Shown piece after piece: positions 23,544 to 31,904 of a stretch of DNA of 64,000 bases. Position 1 is the stretch's first letter. Each line of letters opens with the position of its first letter. The notes under the pieces are model-generated. The model was not told the DNA's origin, made no database searches, and saw only the letters and a list, made by a program, of their open reading frames with translations. Both the position numbers and the translations under genes were made by a program. The DNA comes from Phenylobacterium sp. Its GTDB lineage: Bacteria; Pseudomonadota; Alphaproteobacteria; Caulobacterales; Caulobacteraceae. The DNA is taken from assembly GCA_017991675.1 (NCBI GenBank), contig JAGOQB010000006.1, forward strand, positions 1 through 64,000. Reading direction: 5' to 3'.

Positions 23544-25370
23544 CTACCCCGGCACCGCCACGAACCGCCCGCCCGGCGCATGCTCGTGGCCGTTCAGCCG
23601 GTCGACCAGCCCGACCAGTTCGTCCAGGCGCGCGTCGTAGAGCCCGCGCGGGGTGGCGTCATACTCGTTGCACAGGAACGCCGCGGCCGCCACGGCCACC
23701 CCATGCTGGGCCCCGTTGCCCATCAGCTTCACCGACGAGCCGGCCACATGGGTGACGCTGATGTGCTTGCCCGCCATCAGCAGGTTGTCGATGTTCGCCG
23801 AATAGAGGCAGCGGAACGGGATGCCGTAGGGCTGCTGGTCGCGCACGTCCATGATCCAGTCCTTCAGGCGGAAGTCGTACTTTCCCTCGCCCGGGTTCCA
23901 CGCGCAGTGGATGCAGAAGAACCCGTCGTTGGAGACCAGCATGTCGTTGTAGCGGGTGTGGTTGCGGATATCGTTCTCGGTCAGCACGTGGTCGCCCTTG
24001 TACCGCCGGAACTCGCCCTGGGCGGCGACGAACGCCATCCAGTCGAACTCCAGGTTGGCGTACTGCTCCGGATCGGCGTTCTTGACGTTCGAGAAGGTCC
24101 CGTAGAGCGCCCGCATCAGGTAGTCGCGGACCAGCTCGCCCGAGGTGTAGGGGTCCAGCCACTGGCCGTACTCCCAATAGTGGGTGGCCGGAAACTGCAT
24201 CATCCAGGCCTGGCTCGGATCGGCGCTGAACTGGAAGGTCGAGTTGTCCGGATTGGCGTTCGGGCCCGCGCCGTTCTCCACGCCCGGCGCCGTCAGCTGG
24301 CCGCTGAGATTGGCGTAGTCCTTCGAGATCTCGGTCGCCCAGGGCACCTCCGGGAACGGGACCGGCTGGTCCGCCATCTTGGTGCGGAAGAACAGGGTGT
24401 TGCCGTGGTGCATGTCGTCGGCCACCTCAGGGGCGTAGGGCTCGTCGTATTCGGACCGCGCCTCGCGGCCGAACAGGGTCTCGGCCCCGGCCAGCACGCC
24501 CAGCATCGCCACCCCGCTGGTGTCGATGAACATCTTGCCGCGGAAGCGGCGCTCGGCCCCGCCCTTGGCCTGCACCGCATCGACTGAGGCGATGCGGTCG
24601 CCCTCACGCGCCGCGGCGATGATCCGGTGCTCCAGGAACACGCTGGCGGTGGGCTCGGCTTGCAGCAGCGATAGCGCCGCCAGGTCGCCGTCCGGGGTCC
24701 GCTGCGCCAGCTCGGCCAGCAGCTTGCCTTGCGTGCCGCGCGGCATCAGGCCGATCTCCTTGCTGGCGTTGCCGCCCAGCACCGGCCGGTCGTGGATCAG
24801 CGCCACGCGCTGCCCCAGCCGCGCCGCGGTCAGCGCCGCCGCGCAGCCGGCGACCCCGCCGCCGACCACCACCACGTCGTAGGCGCCGGCCTCGACCGGA
24901 TCGGCCGGCAGCCCGCGCATCGCCTTGCGCCAGGCCCGGCTGGCCGCGCCCGCCTCATTGGGCGGGACCGTCCCGTCACGGCTCAGGAAGATCGCGTCGC
25001 AACGCCCGTCGAACCCGGTCAGGTCGTGCAGCGCCAGCGCCGCCGGCCCCTTGGCCAGCACGACCTTGCCCGCCGACTGCCAGCTCCACTCCGGGGCGTC
25101 GAACGCCGCCGTCAGCCGCTCGCCGTTGATCGACAGGGCGAAGCGCCCGGGATTGTGCGGCGCGGCCCAGTCGCGGGTGCGCACCCACACCTCGTACTCA
25201 CCGGCTTGGCCGATCTCGACGCTGGTCGTGGCGTCGGCCACCGGCTTTCCCAGCCCGTGCGCCAGCAGATAGGGCGAGCCCATCTGCGCCTCGAACTGGG
25301 AGTCCAGCACCCAGCCGCCATGGTCGGCGAAGTCCTCCGCCTCGATCAGGATTCCCGACGACTGGCCCAT
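23544..25370 (-). CDS. Two-domain FAD-dependent oxidoreductase (FAD_oxidored/xanthan-lyase-like)
   Basis: The product is 608 residues from the ATG at 25370 (GGAGCGGA upstream); an in-frame ATG at 25427 would overlap the likely promoter. Residues 1-130 form a carbohydrate-binding-like beta domain (ILIEAEDFADHGGW, EYEVWVRTRDW). From about 155 on it is an FAD_oxidored domain (YDVVVVGGGVAGCAAALTAARLG, VLGGNASKEIGLMPRG, IDTSGVAMLG, NLLMAGKHISVTHVAGSSVKLMGNGAQHGVA). Substrate unknown, probably a sugar derivative. Divergent from an HxlR regulator across two operator palindromes. Confidence 0.85.
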   Translation of the reverse strand: MGQSSGILIEAEDFADHGGWVLDSQFEAQMGSPYLLAHGLGKPVADATTSVEIGQAGEYEVWVRTRDWAAPHNPGRFALSINGERLTAAFDAPEWSWQSAGKVVLAKGPAALALHDLTGFDGRCDAIFLSRDGTVPPNEAGAASRAWRKAMRGLPADPVEAGAYDVVVVGGGVAGCAAALTAARLGQRVALIHDRPVLGGNASKEIGLMPRGTQGKLLAELAQRTPDGDLAALSLLQAEPTASVFLEHRIIAAAREGDRIASVDAVQAKGGAERRFRGKMFIDTSGVAMLGVLAGAETLFGREARSEYDEPYAPEVADDMHHGNTLFFRTKMADQPVPFPEVPWATEISKDYANLSGQLTAPGVENGAGPNANPDNSTFQFSADPSQAWMMQFPATHYWEYGQWLDPYTSGELVRDYLMRALYGTFSNVKNADPEQYANLEFDWMAFVAAQGEFRRYKGDHVLTENDIRNHTRYNDMLVSNDGFFCIHCAWNPGEGKYDFRLKDWIMDVRDQQPYGIPFRCLYSANIDNLLMAGKHISVTHVAGSSVKLMGNGAQHGVAVAAAAFLCNEYDATPRGLYDARLDELVGLVDRLNGHEHAPGGRFVAVPG

Positions 25371-25434
25371 GGTTCCGCTCCCTGCTTCGTCCGGGCGTTC
25401 ACGCCGCGGCGATTCCTCGGGGGCCATCTGTTAG

Positions 25435-25473
25435 TATGATAATCATAGTGTCAATCGCCTATGAACTTCATAG
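25435..25473. promoter_or_regulatory. Tandem palindromic operators between FAD oxidoreductase and HxlR genes
   Basis: Two palindromes share the pattern TATGA-N3-TCATA, one at 25435-25447 and one within 25459-25473 (CTATGAACTTCATAG). Their centres are 25 bases apart. They sit in the 133-base divergent spacer and are the obvious targets of the HxlR-type regulator encoded at 25504. Confidence 0.75.
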
Positions 25474-25503
25474 CGACCTGACTACTGTGGAGCCGAGACA
25501 GGA

Positions 25504-26016
25504 GTGCGCGCGCTGCAACCCCACACCCTCTGCCCGATTTCCCGCTCGACCGATCTGATGGGCGACCGCTGGTCGCTGCTGGTCATCCGCGAGCTGTTCA
25601 TGGGCCTGTCGCGCTTCCACGACCTCCAGGCCCAGACCGGCGCCACGCCGCAACTGCTGACCGCCCGGCTCAAGCGCCTGCAGGCCGACGGCCTGGTCGA
25701 ACGCCAAGCCTATTCCCAGCGCCCGCTGCGCTACGAATACCGGCTGACGCCGATGGGCCGCGACCTGATGCCGGTCGTCCTGGCCCTGCGCGCCTGGGGC
25801 GAGAAATGGTGCAAGTCCCCGGACGAGGGCCTGGCCGTGCGCATGTTCCACGCCGCCTGCGGAACCGAGCTCGGCCTCGACTACGCCTGCCCGAAGTGCG
25901 CGATCACCGTCCCCTGGACCCAGGCGCAAGCCCGTCCCAACCCGGCCTATATCGAGGAACGCCAAGAGCGCGCCGCGGCGTTCGGCGCGGCATCGGCCCG
26001 CCCCGCTTCGAGCTAG
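25504..26016 (+). CDS. HxlR-family winged-helix regulator
   Basis: The product has 170 residues from a GTG start. The HxlR winged HTH occupies about residues 10-100 (CPISRSTDLMGDRWSLLVIRELFMG, RFHDLQ, TPQLLTARLKRLQADGLVERQAY, YRLTPMGRDLMPVV). The C-terminal extension carries a CxxC (DYACPKCAITVPW) that could bind metal or act as redox switch. Divergent from the FAD oxidoreductase gene. HxlR proteins often sense reactive or electrophilic compounds. Confidence 0.88.
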   Translation: MRALQPHTLCPISRSTDLMGDRWSLLVIRELFMGLSRFHDLQAQTGATPQLLTARLKRLQADGLVERQAYSQRPLRYEYRLTPMGRDLMPVVLALRAWGEKWCKSPDEGLAVRMFHAACGTELGLDYACPKCAITVPWTQAQARPNPAYIEERQERAAAFGAASARPASS

Positions 26017-26030
26017 CCCGGAGACCGCGT

Positions 26031-26882
26031 TCAGAAGCGGCCGACGTCGGCGCTGCGCGGATCGACGACCCGGGCCTGGTCGTGTAGATCGCCGGCCCGG
26101 GCGCGAACCCGCCATGGCCGCGCGAACTCCAGCGCGCCGCGCAAGCCCGCCGCTCCGCGATCCAGGTCCGCCACGACCACCGCCGCCGCGCCGTCCGCGG
26201 GCCCTACGGCGATCCACCGACCGTCCGGCCCGATCAGGCCGCTGGGCGCCGCGTCGCTGCATTGCGCGGGCACGGAGAACCCCAGCCAGAAGGCGCCGCA
26301 GGCCGCATGCCCCTGCGCCTGCACCGCGAACATCGGATCGCGCGAGAAGGTCGACAGCAGCACCATGTCGACGTCCGCCCGAGCGTACTCGACGAACAGC
26401 TCGGGAAACTGGATCTCGATGCACAGCACGCAACCGAAGCGAAACCCGCCCACCTCGAAGACCAGCGGCTCGGCGCCGGGCGCATACCAGTCGCTGACCT
26501 CGGTGTACGACAACAGCCGCTTGTCGTAGCGCCCCGCCAGCTCGCCCTGGTCGGAGATGACATAGAGGCTGTTGTGCGGCCGGTTCGGCGGCGTCAGCGG
26601 ATGGTTCGAACCGACGACCGTCCAGAGCTGCAGCTCCGCCGCCAGGGCCGCAGTCGCCTCCAGCTCCTCGCGCAGCGCCGACCAGTCCACCCGCCATCCG
26701 GCCAGGGCCTACTTGCCCGGCCCCGACGGATAGCCCGACATCGCCCCCTCGGTGAACTGGATCAGCCGGGCCCCGGCGGCGGCCGCCTCCCGCATCTGAG
26801 CCCGGATCACCGCGCCGTTCGCCCGCGGGTCGAACCCCACGGGCGTCTGCGCGATCGCGACGCGAAGACGCTCCCCGCTCAC
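26031..26882 (-). pseudogene. Carbon-nitrogen hydrolase (nitrilase superfamily) interrupted by an in-frame TAG
   Basis: From the GTG at 26882 the frame reads SGERLRVAIAQTPVGF and FTEGAMSGYP and then hits TAG at 26709-26711 (codon 58). After it the same frame continues without shift through ALAGWRVDWSALREELEA to the normal end at 26031. The three catalytic residues are thus split: E45 before the stop; Lys (RYDKRLLSYTE) and Cys (CVLCIEIQFPE) after it. The GTG overlaps the DUF1080 stop (GTGA), supporting the full-length start. Reinitiation at the GTG at 26690 would lack the catalytic Glu. A recent nonsense mutation of CAG is likely; a sequencing error cannot be excluded. Confidence 0.8.
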
Positions 26883-27658
26883 CCCGCCGGCGCCAGCTCG
26901 CGGACCCAGATGTTGCGGAAGCTGATCGGTTCGCTGGGGTCGCGGTGGGCCTGCAGCTTGATCGGCGACTTGCCGTGCGGCTTGTACTTGGGCTTGCCGA
27001 TGAACACCGTCTCGCCGGCCAGCTCGACATTGTCCTGCACCAGCACGCCGTTGTGCAGCAGCGTGACCCGAGCCGGCTTCACCAGCGCCCCGTCGGCGCC
27101 GAACACCGGCGCGCGCCAGATCACGTCATAGGTCTGCCACTCGCCCGGCTTGCGCATGGCGTTGGCCAGCGGCGGGCGCTGCTTGTAGATGCTGGCGGCC
27201 TGGCCGTTGACGTAGGTCGGGTTCTGGTAGGAATCGAGGATCTGGATCTCATAGCCGGCGTCGCCGCCGCCGGTGGAGGCCAGGAACAGTCCGCTGTTGC
27301 CGCGCGCCTGGCCCTCGCCGGTGATGCTGGCCGGGACGCGCCACTCGATGTGCAGCTGATAGTCGCCGAAGCTCTGCTTGGTCTCGATGTTGCCGGCCGC
27401 CTTGTTCACGGTCAGCACGCCATCGGCCACCGTCCAGCCGGCCGGCGACTTGTCCTTGGTCGCCACCCACTGGGACAGGTCCGTGCCGTCGAACAGCACC
27501 AGCGCGTCGGACGGCGCCGCGCCGGCTTGCGCGCCCGGCGCGACCACCGGCGGCTCAGGCGTCCAGACTTCGGTGTCCTTAGGCAACAGTTGCGCTCCGC
27601 AGGCGGTCCCCACCGACAGCGCGGCCAGCGCCGTCAGCACCGCGAACCTTATCTTCAT
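26879..27658 (-). CDS. DUF1080 (3-keto-disaccharide hydrolase fold) secreted protein
   Basis: The 259-residue product has a signal peptide ending around GTACGAQ; the Cys may be a lipoprotein site, though the lipobox is weak. After a Pro/Ala-rich linker comes a full DUF1080 domain: LVLFDGTDLSQWVATKD, WTVADGVLTVNKAAGNIETKQSFGDYQLHIEWRVP, GNSGLFLAS, YEIQILDSY, the TYDVIWRAPVF segment, ending FRNIWVRELAP. It is the second DUF1080 protein of the window and sits in a TetR-SGNH-DUF1080-nitrilase operon. It overlaps the downstream nitrilase gene by four bases. Confidence 0.88.
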   Translation of the reverse strand: MKIRFAVLTALAALSVGTACGAQLLPKDTEVWTPEPPVVAPGAQAGAAPSDALVLFDGTDLSQWVATKDKSPAGWTVADGVLTVNKAAGNIETKQSFGDYQLHIEWRVPASITGEGQARGNSGLFLASTGGGDAGYEIQILDSYQNPTYVNGQAASIYKQRPPLANAMRKPGEWQTYDVIWRAPVFGADGALVKPARVTLLHNGVLVQDNVELAGETVFIGKPKYKPHGKSPIKLQAHRDPSEPISFRNIWVRELAPAG

Positions 27659-27660
27659 GG

Positions 27661-28527
27661 CTAGTTTCCTCCCAGCGCCGCCTTTCTTGGACCGCGCCGC
27701 CGCGCCTCGTCCAGCGCCGCCTGCGCGAGGGGCGCCATCACCGCGTAGCCGGCGCGGTTGGGATGCACGTAGTCCTTGCTGAAGGCCGGGCGCATCGCCC
27801 CCTCCGGCGTCGCCATCGCGGCGTGATAGTCGGCGAAGACATAGCCGCGGCTCGCCGCGAAGCCCTTCAGCCAGGCGTTCAGCTCGCCGATCTGCGCCGC
27901 CGGCTTCAGCCCCGCCCGCCACAGGAAGCGGTCGGCCGGCGGGATCGCGCCGAGCACGACGGCGATGCCATGTACATCAGCAATGTCCGCCATCGCCCTG
28001 ATATTGTTCTTGAAATCCTCGGGTCGGCTGGGGCCCAGATTGCCCGCCACGTCGTTGGTCCCGGCCAGGATGTGCACGACCTTGGGCCTCAACGCGACGA
28101 CGTCGGCGGAAAACCGCAGCAGCATCTGGGCGCTGGTCTGGCCGCTGATCCCGCGGTCCACTCGCGCGGCGCTGAAAAAGCCGGGATCGGCCACCATCCA
28201 AAGCTCGGTGATCGAGTCGCCCAGGAACACCGCCTCGACGGCTTTTACGGCGGCGTTCTCCGCGCGATAGCGGCAGAGGTCGGCCCAGTCCCGGGCCGCC
28301 TGTTCGGCCTTGGCCTTTTCGGCCGCCGCGCCCCGCGCCGGGTCCATCAGCTTGGCCAGCAACGCCGGCGGGAACGGCGCGTCGGCGACCAGCGCCTCCG
28401 ACATCTCCCTTCCCAGCGGGTCGGACGCGGCCGGCGGCGGGCACGGTTCGGCCACCATCCCGACCGGCGCCGCCTGCGCTGCGCCGCCCAGCGCCAGGAC
28501 CATCGCCCCGGCCAGCAGCAGCCTCAT
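27661..28527 (-). CDS. Secreted SGNH/GDSL hydrolase
   Basis: The 288-residue product has a signal peptide (cleavage near AQA-APV, residue 20). The SGNH blocks are all present: block I VFLGDSITELW with the nucleophilic Ser, Gly in GISGQTSAQ, Asn in HILAGTNDVAGN, and the Asp/His pair in YVHPNRAGYAVM. This makes it a likely periplasmic carbohydrate esterase (deacetylase) or lipase-like enzyme. Overlap with the TetR gene upstream (ATGA) and a two-base gap to the DUF1080 gene downstream put all in one operon. Confidence 0.88.
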   Translation of the reverse strand: MRLLLAGAMVLALGGAAQAAPVGMVAEPCPPPAASDPLGREMSEALVADAPFPPALLAKLMDPARGAAAEKAKAEQAARDWADLCRYRAENAAVKAVEAVFLGDSITELWMVADPGFFSAARVDRGISGQTSAQMLLRFSADVVALRPKVVHILAGTNDVAGNLGPSRPEDFKNNIRAMADIADVHGIAVVLGAIPPADRFLWRAGLKPAAQIGELNAWLKGFAASRGYVFADYHAAMATPEGAMRPAFSKDYVHPNRAGYAVMAPLAQAALDEARRRGPRKAALGGN

Positions 28528-29129
28528 GCCTTGCCTCCCCCGTACAAGGTTTCCATCAGCCGCCGCAGCAGCAGGATCGACTCGCGCACGTCGCCGACCT
28601 CGGGCTCCAGCACCTGCGAGATCGACAGCCCGCGCACCGCCCAGACGATCAGCCGCATCTCCGCCGGCGGCGCCAGATAGTCGGCGTCGAACCACTTGAT
28701 CAGCCGCCGGCGCGACTCCTTGGAGATCCGCGCCAGCACCGGGGCCAGCTTCTGCGTCATCGCCGGGTCGCTGCGCGAGCCCTGCAGGATCTCCAGCACA
28801 GCCACCCCGGCCGGACGGCTCAGGGTCTCCCAGACCGCCTCGGGGATGGCCAGCACCCGTTCCTTGGGGTCGGCGATCGCGCCGAATCGGGCGTCGTAGA
28901 GGTCCATCTCCTCCTCGAACGCCGCCTCCACCACCGCCAGCATCAGGTCGGCGCGGGTCGGGAACTGGTGCAGCATCGCCCCGCGGCTGCCCGAGCGTTG
29001 CGCCACCAGCGAGGTCGTGGTCGCCGCATAGCCTTCCGTGTGCAGGCAGTCGATCGCCGTCGCCAACACCCTGGCCCGGGTCCTGGCGGTGCGCTCGGCT
29101 TGGGTCATGCGGCGCGGGCGTTCGCTCAT
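28524..29129 (-). CDS. TetR-family regulator
   Basis: The 201-residue product has an N-terminal TetR HTH at about residues 12-60 (RTRARVLATAIDCLHTEGYAATTTSLVAQRSG, RGAMLHQFPTRADL) and a helical ligand domain. It is the first gene of a leftward operon (SGNH hydrolase, DUF1080, nitrilase) and is divergent from a TonB-dependent receptor gene. A 32-base inverted repeat at 29204-29235 is its probable operator, implying autoregulation. Confidence 0.9.
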   Translation of the reverse strand: MSERPRRMTQAERTARTRARVLATAIDCLHTEGYAATTTSLVAQRSGSRGAMLHQFPTRADLMLAVVEAAFEEEMDLYDARFGAIADPKERVLAIPEAVWETLSRPAGVAVLEILQGSRSDPAMTQKLAPVLARISKESRRRLIKWFDADYLAPPAEMRLIVWAVRGLSISQVLEPEVGDVRESILLLRRLMETLYGGGKA

Positions 29130-29203
29130 CGGGTCTCGTGATTCTGCCAGGGTCCGGCCGCACTATCCGCGCACCGCCCCCGGCTCGGCAAGGTTTCGCC
29201 ACC

Positions 29204-29235
29204 AACTTACATGCGGTATTGACCGGATGTAAGTT
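29204..29235. promoter_or_regulatory. Putative TetR operator
   Basis: Inverted repeat AACTTACAT-N-CGG, a 6-base centre, then CCG-N-ATGTAAGTT. Twelve of thirteen arm positions pair. It lies 75 bases upstream of the TetR start and about 200 bases upstream of the TonB receptor start. The remaining bases of the 304-base gap 29130-29433 show no ORF or further repeat. Confidence 0.75.
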
Positions 29236-29433
29236 CACGATTTAGGTAAGGCCGACTCCGGGGCATCGGGTCGGGTTTCCAAGACAGCGCCGCCGCCTGC
29301 GCGGCCGCACGTCCCAGTACAGACGTCATCGCCATCCCTGCGCGCCTGCGCTCGGCCGACGATGATAACGATTACACAAGAACACCGCACGGCGACCGGG
29401 TTGGCCGCCACGAAGAAAATACGGGGAGAAAAC

Positions 29434-31770
29434 ATGTTCATCACTGCACGCCGCGCCCTTATGGCGTCGTCCGCGCTCGTCCTGCTGGCGGCCTGCCCGG
29501 CCGCGGCCCAGACCAGTGACGACGGCCTGCTGGCCGAACTCGTCGTCACCGCCCAGAAGCGGGCCGAGAACGTCCAGGACATCCCCAAGCCGGTCCAGGT
29601 CGTCGGCGCCGGCGAACTGGCTCAGAACAACGTCACCGAGATCGCCGACCTCAAGAAGCTGGTCCCTTCGATCTCCGGCGCCGGCCTGTCGATCCGCGGC
29701 GTGGCCACCTCGGCCTCCAACATCGGGGCCGAGAACAAGGTCGGCGTCACCCTCGACGACGTGCCCCAGCCCTCGCGCGCCACCCTGGCCAACAACCTCA
29801 TCGACATCGAACGGGTCGAGGTGCTGCCCGGCCCGCAGGGCACGCTGTCGGGCCGTAACGCCACCGGCGGCCTGATCAACCTGGTCACCCGCTCGCCGTC
29901 CCAGGTCTGGACCGGCTTCGCCACCGCCCTGGTCACCGACGACGGCGAGCGCCAGTTCGGCGGCTTCGTCTCCGGCCCGATCAACGACTGGGCGGCCTTC
30001 AGCCTCTCGGCCTATTCGCGCCACACCAAGGGCGTGCTGACCAACCTGACCACCGGCACGGACACCTATTCCGAGGTCAACGGCGTCCGCGGCAAGCTGC
30101 AGCTGACCCCGACCGAGGACCTCACCGTCACCCTCACCGCCTTCCACCAGCAGCGGAACGCCGTCGAGCAGGGCCTGGGCGCGCTGATCCTCGGCTACTC
30201 GTCGGTTCCGACGACGCAGATCTTCACGCCCTACGACTTCAACTTCCCGAAGCGGCCGTATTCTGAGCTGCGCCCCGCCCCGGCCACCTTCGACCTCGAC
30301 GGCTTCGTCTCGCCGCGCGACTCCAAGAGCCGCACCATGGACGACGGCGGCGTGCTGCGGATCGACTACGACCTGGACGCCGTCACCCTGACCTCGATCA
30401 CCTCGTTCCTGCGCGAGACCAACCCGGCGACCACCGACCTGACCGCCTCGACCCTGGTCAACATGGCCATGCGCCCGGACTTCGACGGCTTCGCGCACAT
30501 CTACAACAAGACCAAGTACGTGACCCAGGAGGTGCGCCTGACCTCCAGCGGCGACGGCCCGCTGCAGTACGTCGCCGGCGCCTTCTATTCGAACACCGAA
30601 AACACCTACGACTACACCCGCTTCCTGCTGCCGGTGGACTGGCATCGGGTGTTCGGCCAGGAGGCCTTCGCGGTCTTCGGCCACGCCTCCTACAACGTGA
30701 CCGACAAGCTCACCGTCATGGGCGGTCTGCGCTACGAGAAGGACAAGGTCGACTACACCTGGGTGTTCAACCCGATCCTGGCCACCAGCCGGCGGCTGGA
30801 GAACGGCATCACCATCCCGTTCCCGAAGATCAACGACCTGATCGTAAGCCGGGGCGACGACAGCGGCGACTACGTGAACTACGACGCCTCGGTCCAGTAT
30901 CACCTGACCGACAACGTCATGGCCTATGTCACCTACGGCAAGGCCTCGCAGGGCCCGGTCTACGACGCCGAGGACAACACCGTGGCCATGGTCGGCACGC
31001 TCAAGACCCTCGAGCCGGAAAAGGTGAAGGCCGTCGAGGCCGGCCTGAAGACCGACTGGTTCGACGGTCTGATGACGCTGAACCTCAACTACTTCGACAG
31101 CCGCTACGAGAACTACCAGCTGCAGACCGTCTTCTACGACGCCACCCAGTCCAACACGATCCCGGTGCTGAAGCTGGCCTCGGTCGGCGAGGTCCGCACC
31201 CACGGGGTCGAGCTCTCGACCGCCGCCGCCGTCACCGACGACTTCCGCCTCAACGCGGCGGTCTCCTACACCGACGCGCGGATCGAATCCTTCCCCTACG
31301 CCCCCTGCTACACCGGCCAGACCGCCGCCCAGGGCTGCGTGACCATGGTCGTGCCGGGGGAAACCACCGCCCGCCCGGTGCAGCGCGACCTCGCCGGCCG
31401 TCACCTGGCCAGCGCCCCGGAATGGCGCGGCACGGTCAGCGGAGCCTATACGTTCCGCGAGGTGCTGGGCGACTACGACATCGTGCTGAACGGCACCGTC
31501 CGCGCGCAGAGCAAGTCCAACACCGACCTGCTGGGCGACCCGGCCAAGAACCTCGCCGCCACCACCTTCGTCGACCTCGGCGTGAGCTTCACCAACGGGA
31601 CCTACAAGCTCGACCTGCTGGCCAACAACGTCTTCGAGGAGAGCGCCGAGACCTACGGCACCACCCTGGGGATCTTCCTGCCGCCGGCCGGAACGGTGGT
31701 CCGCACCCGCACCGGCATCAGCCGCGACAACACCCGCTACTTCGGGGTCCGCTTCACGGCTAACTACTAG
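29434..31770 (+). CDS. TonB-dependent outer-membrane receptor
   Basis: The 778-residue product has a signal peptide (cleavage near AAA-QTS). An N-terminal TonB box-like LAELVVTAQKR is followed by the plug domain (DIPKPVQVVGAGELAQNNV, SIRGVATSASNIG, DIERVEVLPGPQGTLSGRNATGGLINLVTRSP) and a 22-strand barrel ending in GVRFTANY. No N-terminal secretin/STN signalling domain is present. It imports a large ligand across the outer membrane; the neighbours suggest an oligosaccharide. GGGGAGAA before the ATG at 29434 fixes the start. Confidence 0.9.
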   Translation: MFITARRALMASSALVLLAACPAAAQTSDDGLLAELVVTAQKRAENVQDIPKPVQVVGAGELAQNNVTEIADLKKLVPSISGAGLSIRGVATSASNIGAENKVGVTLDDVPQPSRATLANNLIDIERVEVLPGPQGTLSGRNATGGLINLVTRSPSQVWTGFATALVTDDGERQFGGFVSGPINDWAAFSLSAYSRHTKGVLTNLTTGTDTYSEVNGVRGKLQLTPTEDLTVTLTAFHQQRNAVEQGLGALILGYSSVPTTQIFTPYDFNFPKRPYSELRPAPATFDLDGFVSPRDSKSRTMDDGGVLRIDYDLDAVTLTSITSFLRETNPATTDLTASTLVNMAMRPDFDGFAHIYNKTKYVTQEVRLTSSGDGPLQYVAGAFYSNTENTYDYTRFLLPVDWHRVFGQEAFAVFGHASYNVTDKLTVMGGLRYEKDKVDYTWVFNPILATSRRLENGITIPFPKINDLIVSRGDDSGDYVNYDASVQYHLTDNVMAYVTYGKASQGPVYDAEDNTVAMVGTLKTLEPEKVKAVEAGLKTDWFDGLMTLNLNYFDSRYENYQLQTVFYDATQSNTIPVLKLASVGEVRTHGVELSTAAAVTDDFRLNAAVSYTDARIESFPYAPCYTGQTAAQGCVTMVVPGETTARPVQRDLAGRHLASAPEWRGTVSGAYTFREVLGDYDIVLNGTVRAQSKSNTDLLGDPAKNLAATTFVDLGVSFTNGTYKLDLLANNVFEESAETYGTTLGIFLPPAGTVVRTRTGISRDNTRYFGVRFTANY

Positions 31771-31904
31771 CTTCCATGTCCCTGAACGCGGCGCGGCGGG
31801 CCTTCTCCCGACGCGCCGCCCTTGGTCCGGCCATGCCCCCGGACCGCCTGGCGGCGTCGCTCCCCTGCGCCGCCGCCAGGGTTCTTTTCCCACAGAGGCC
31901 GCCC

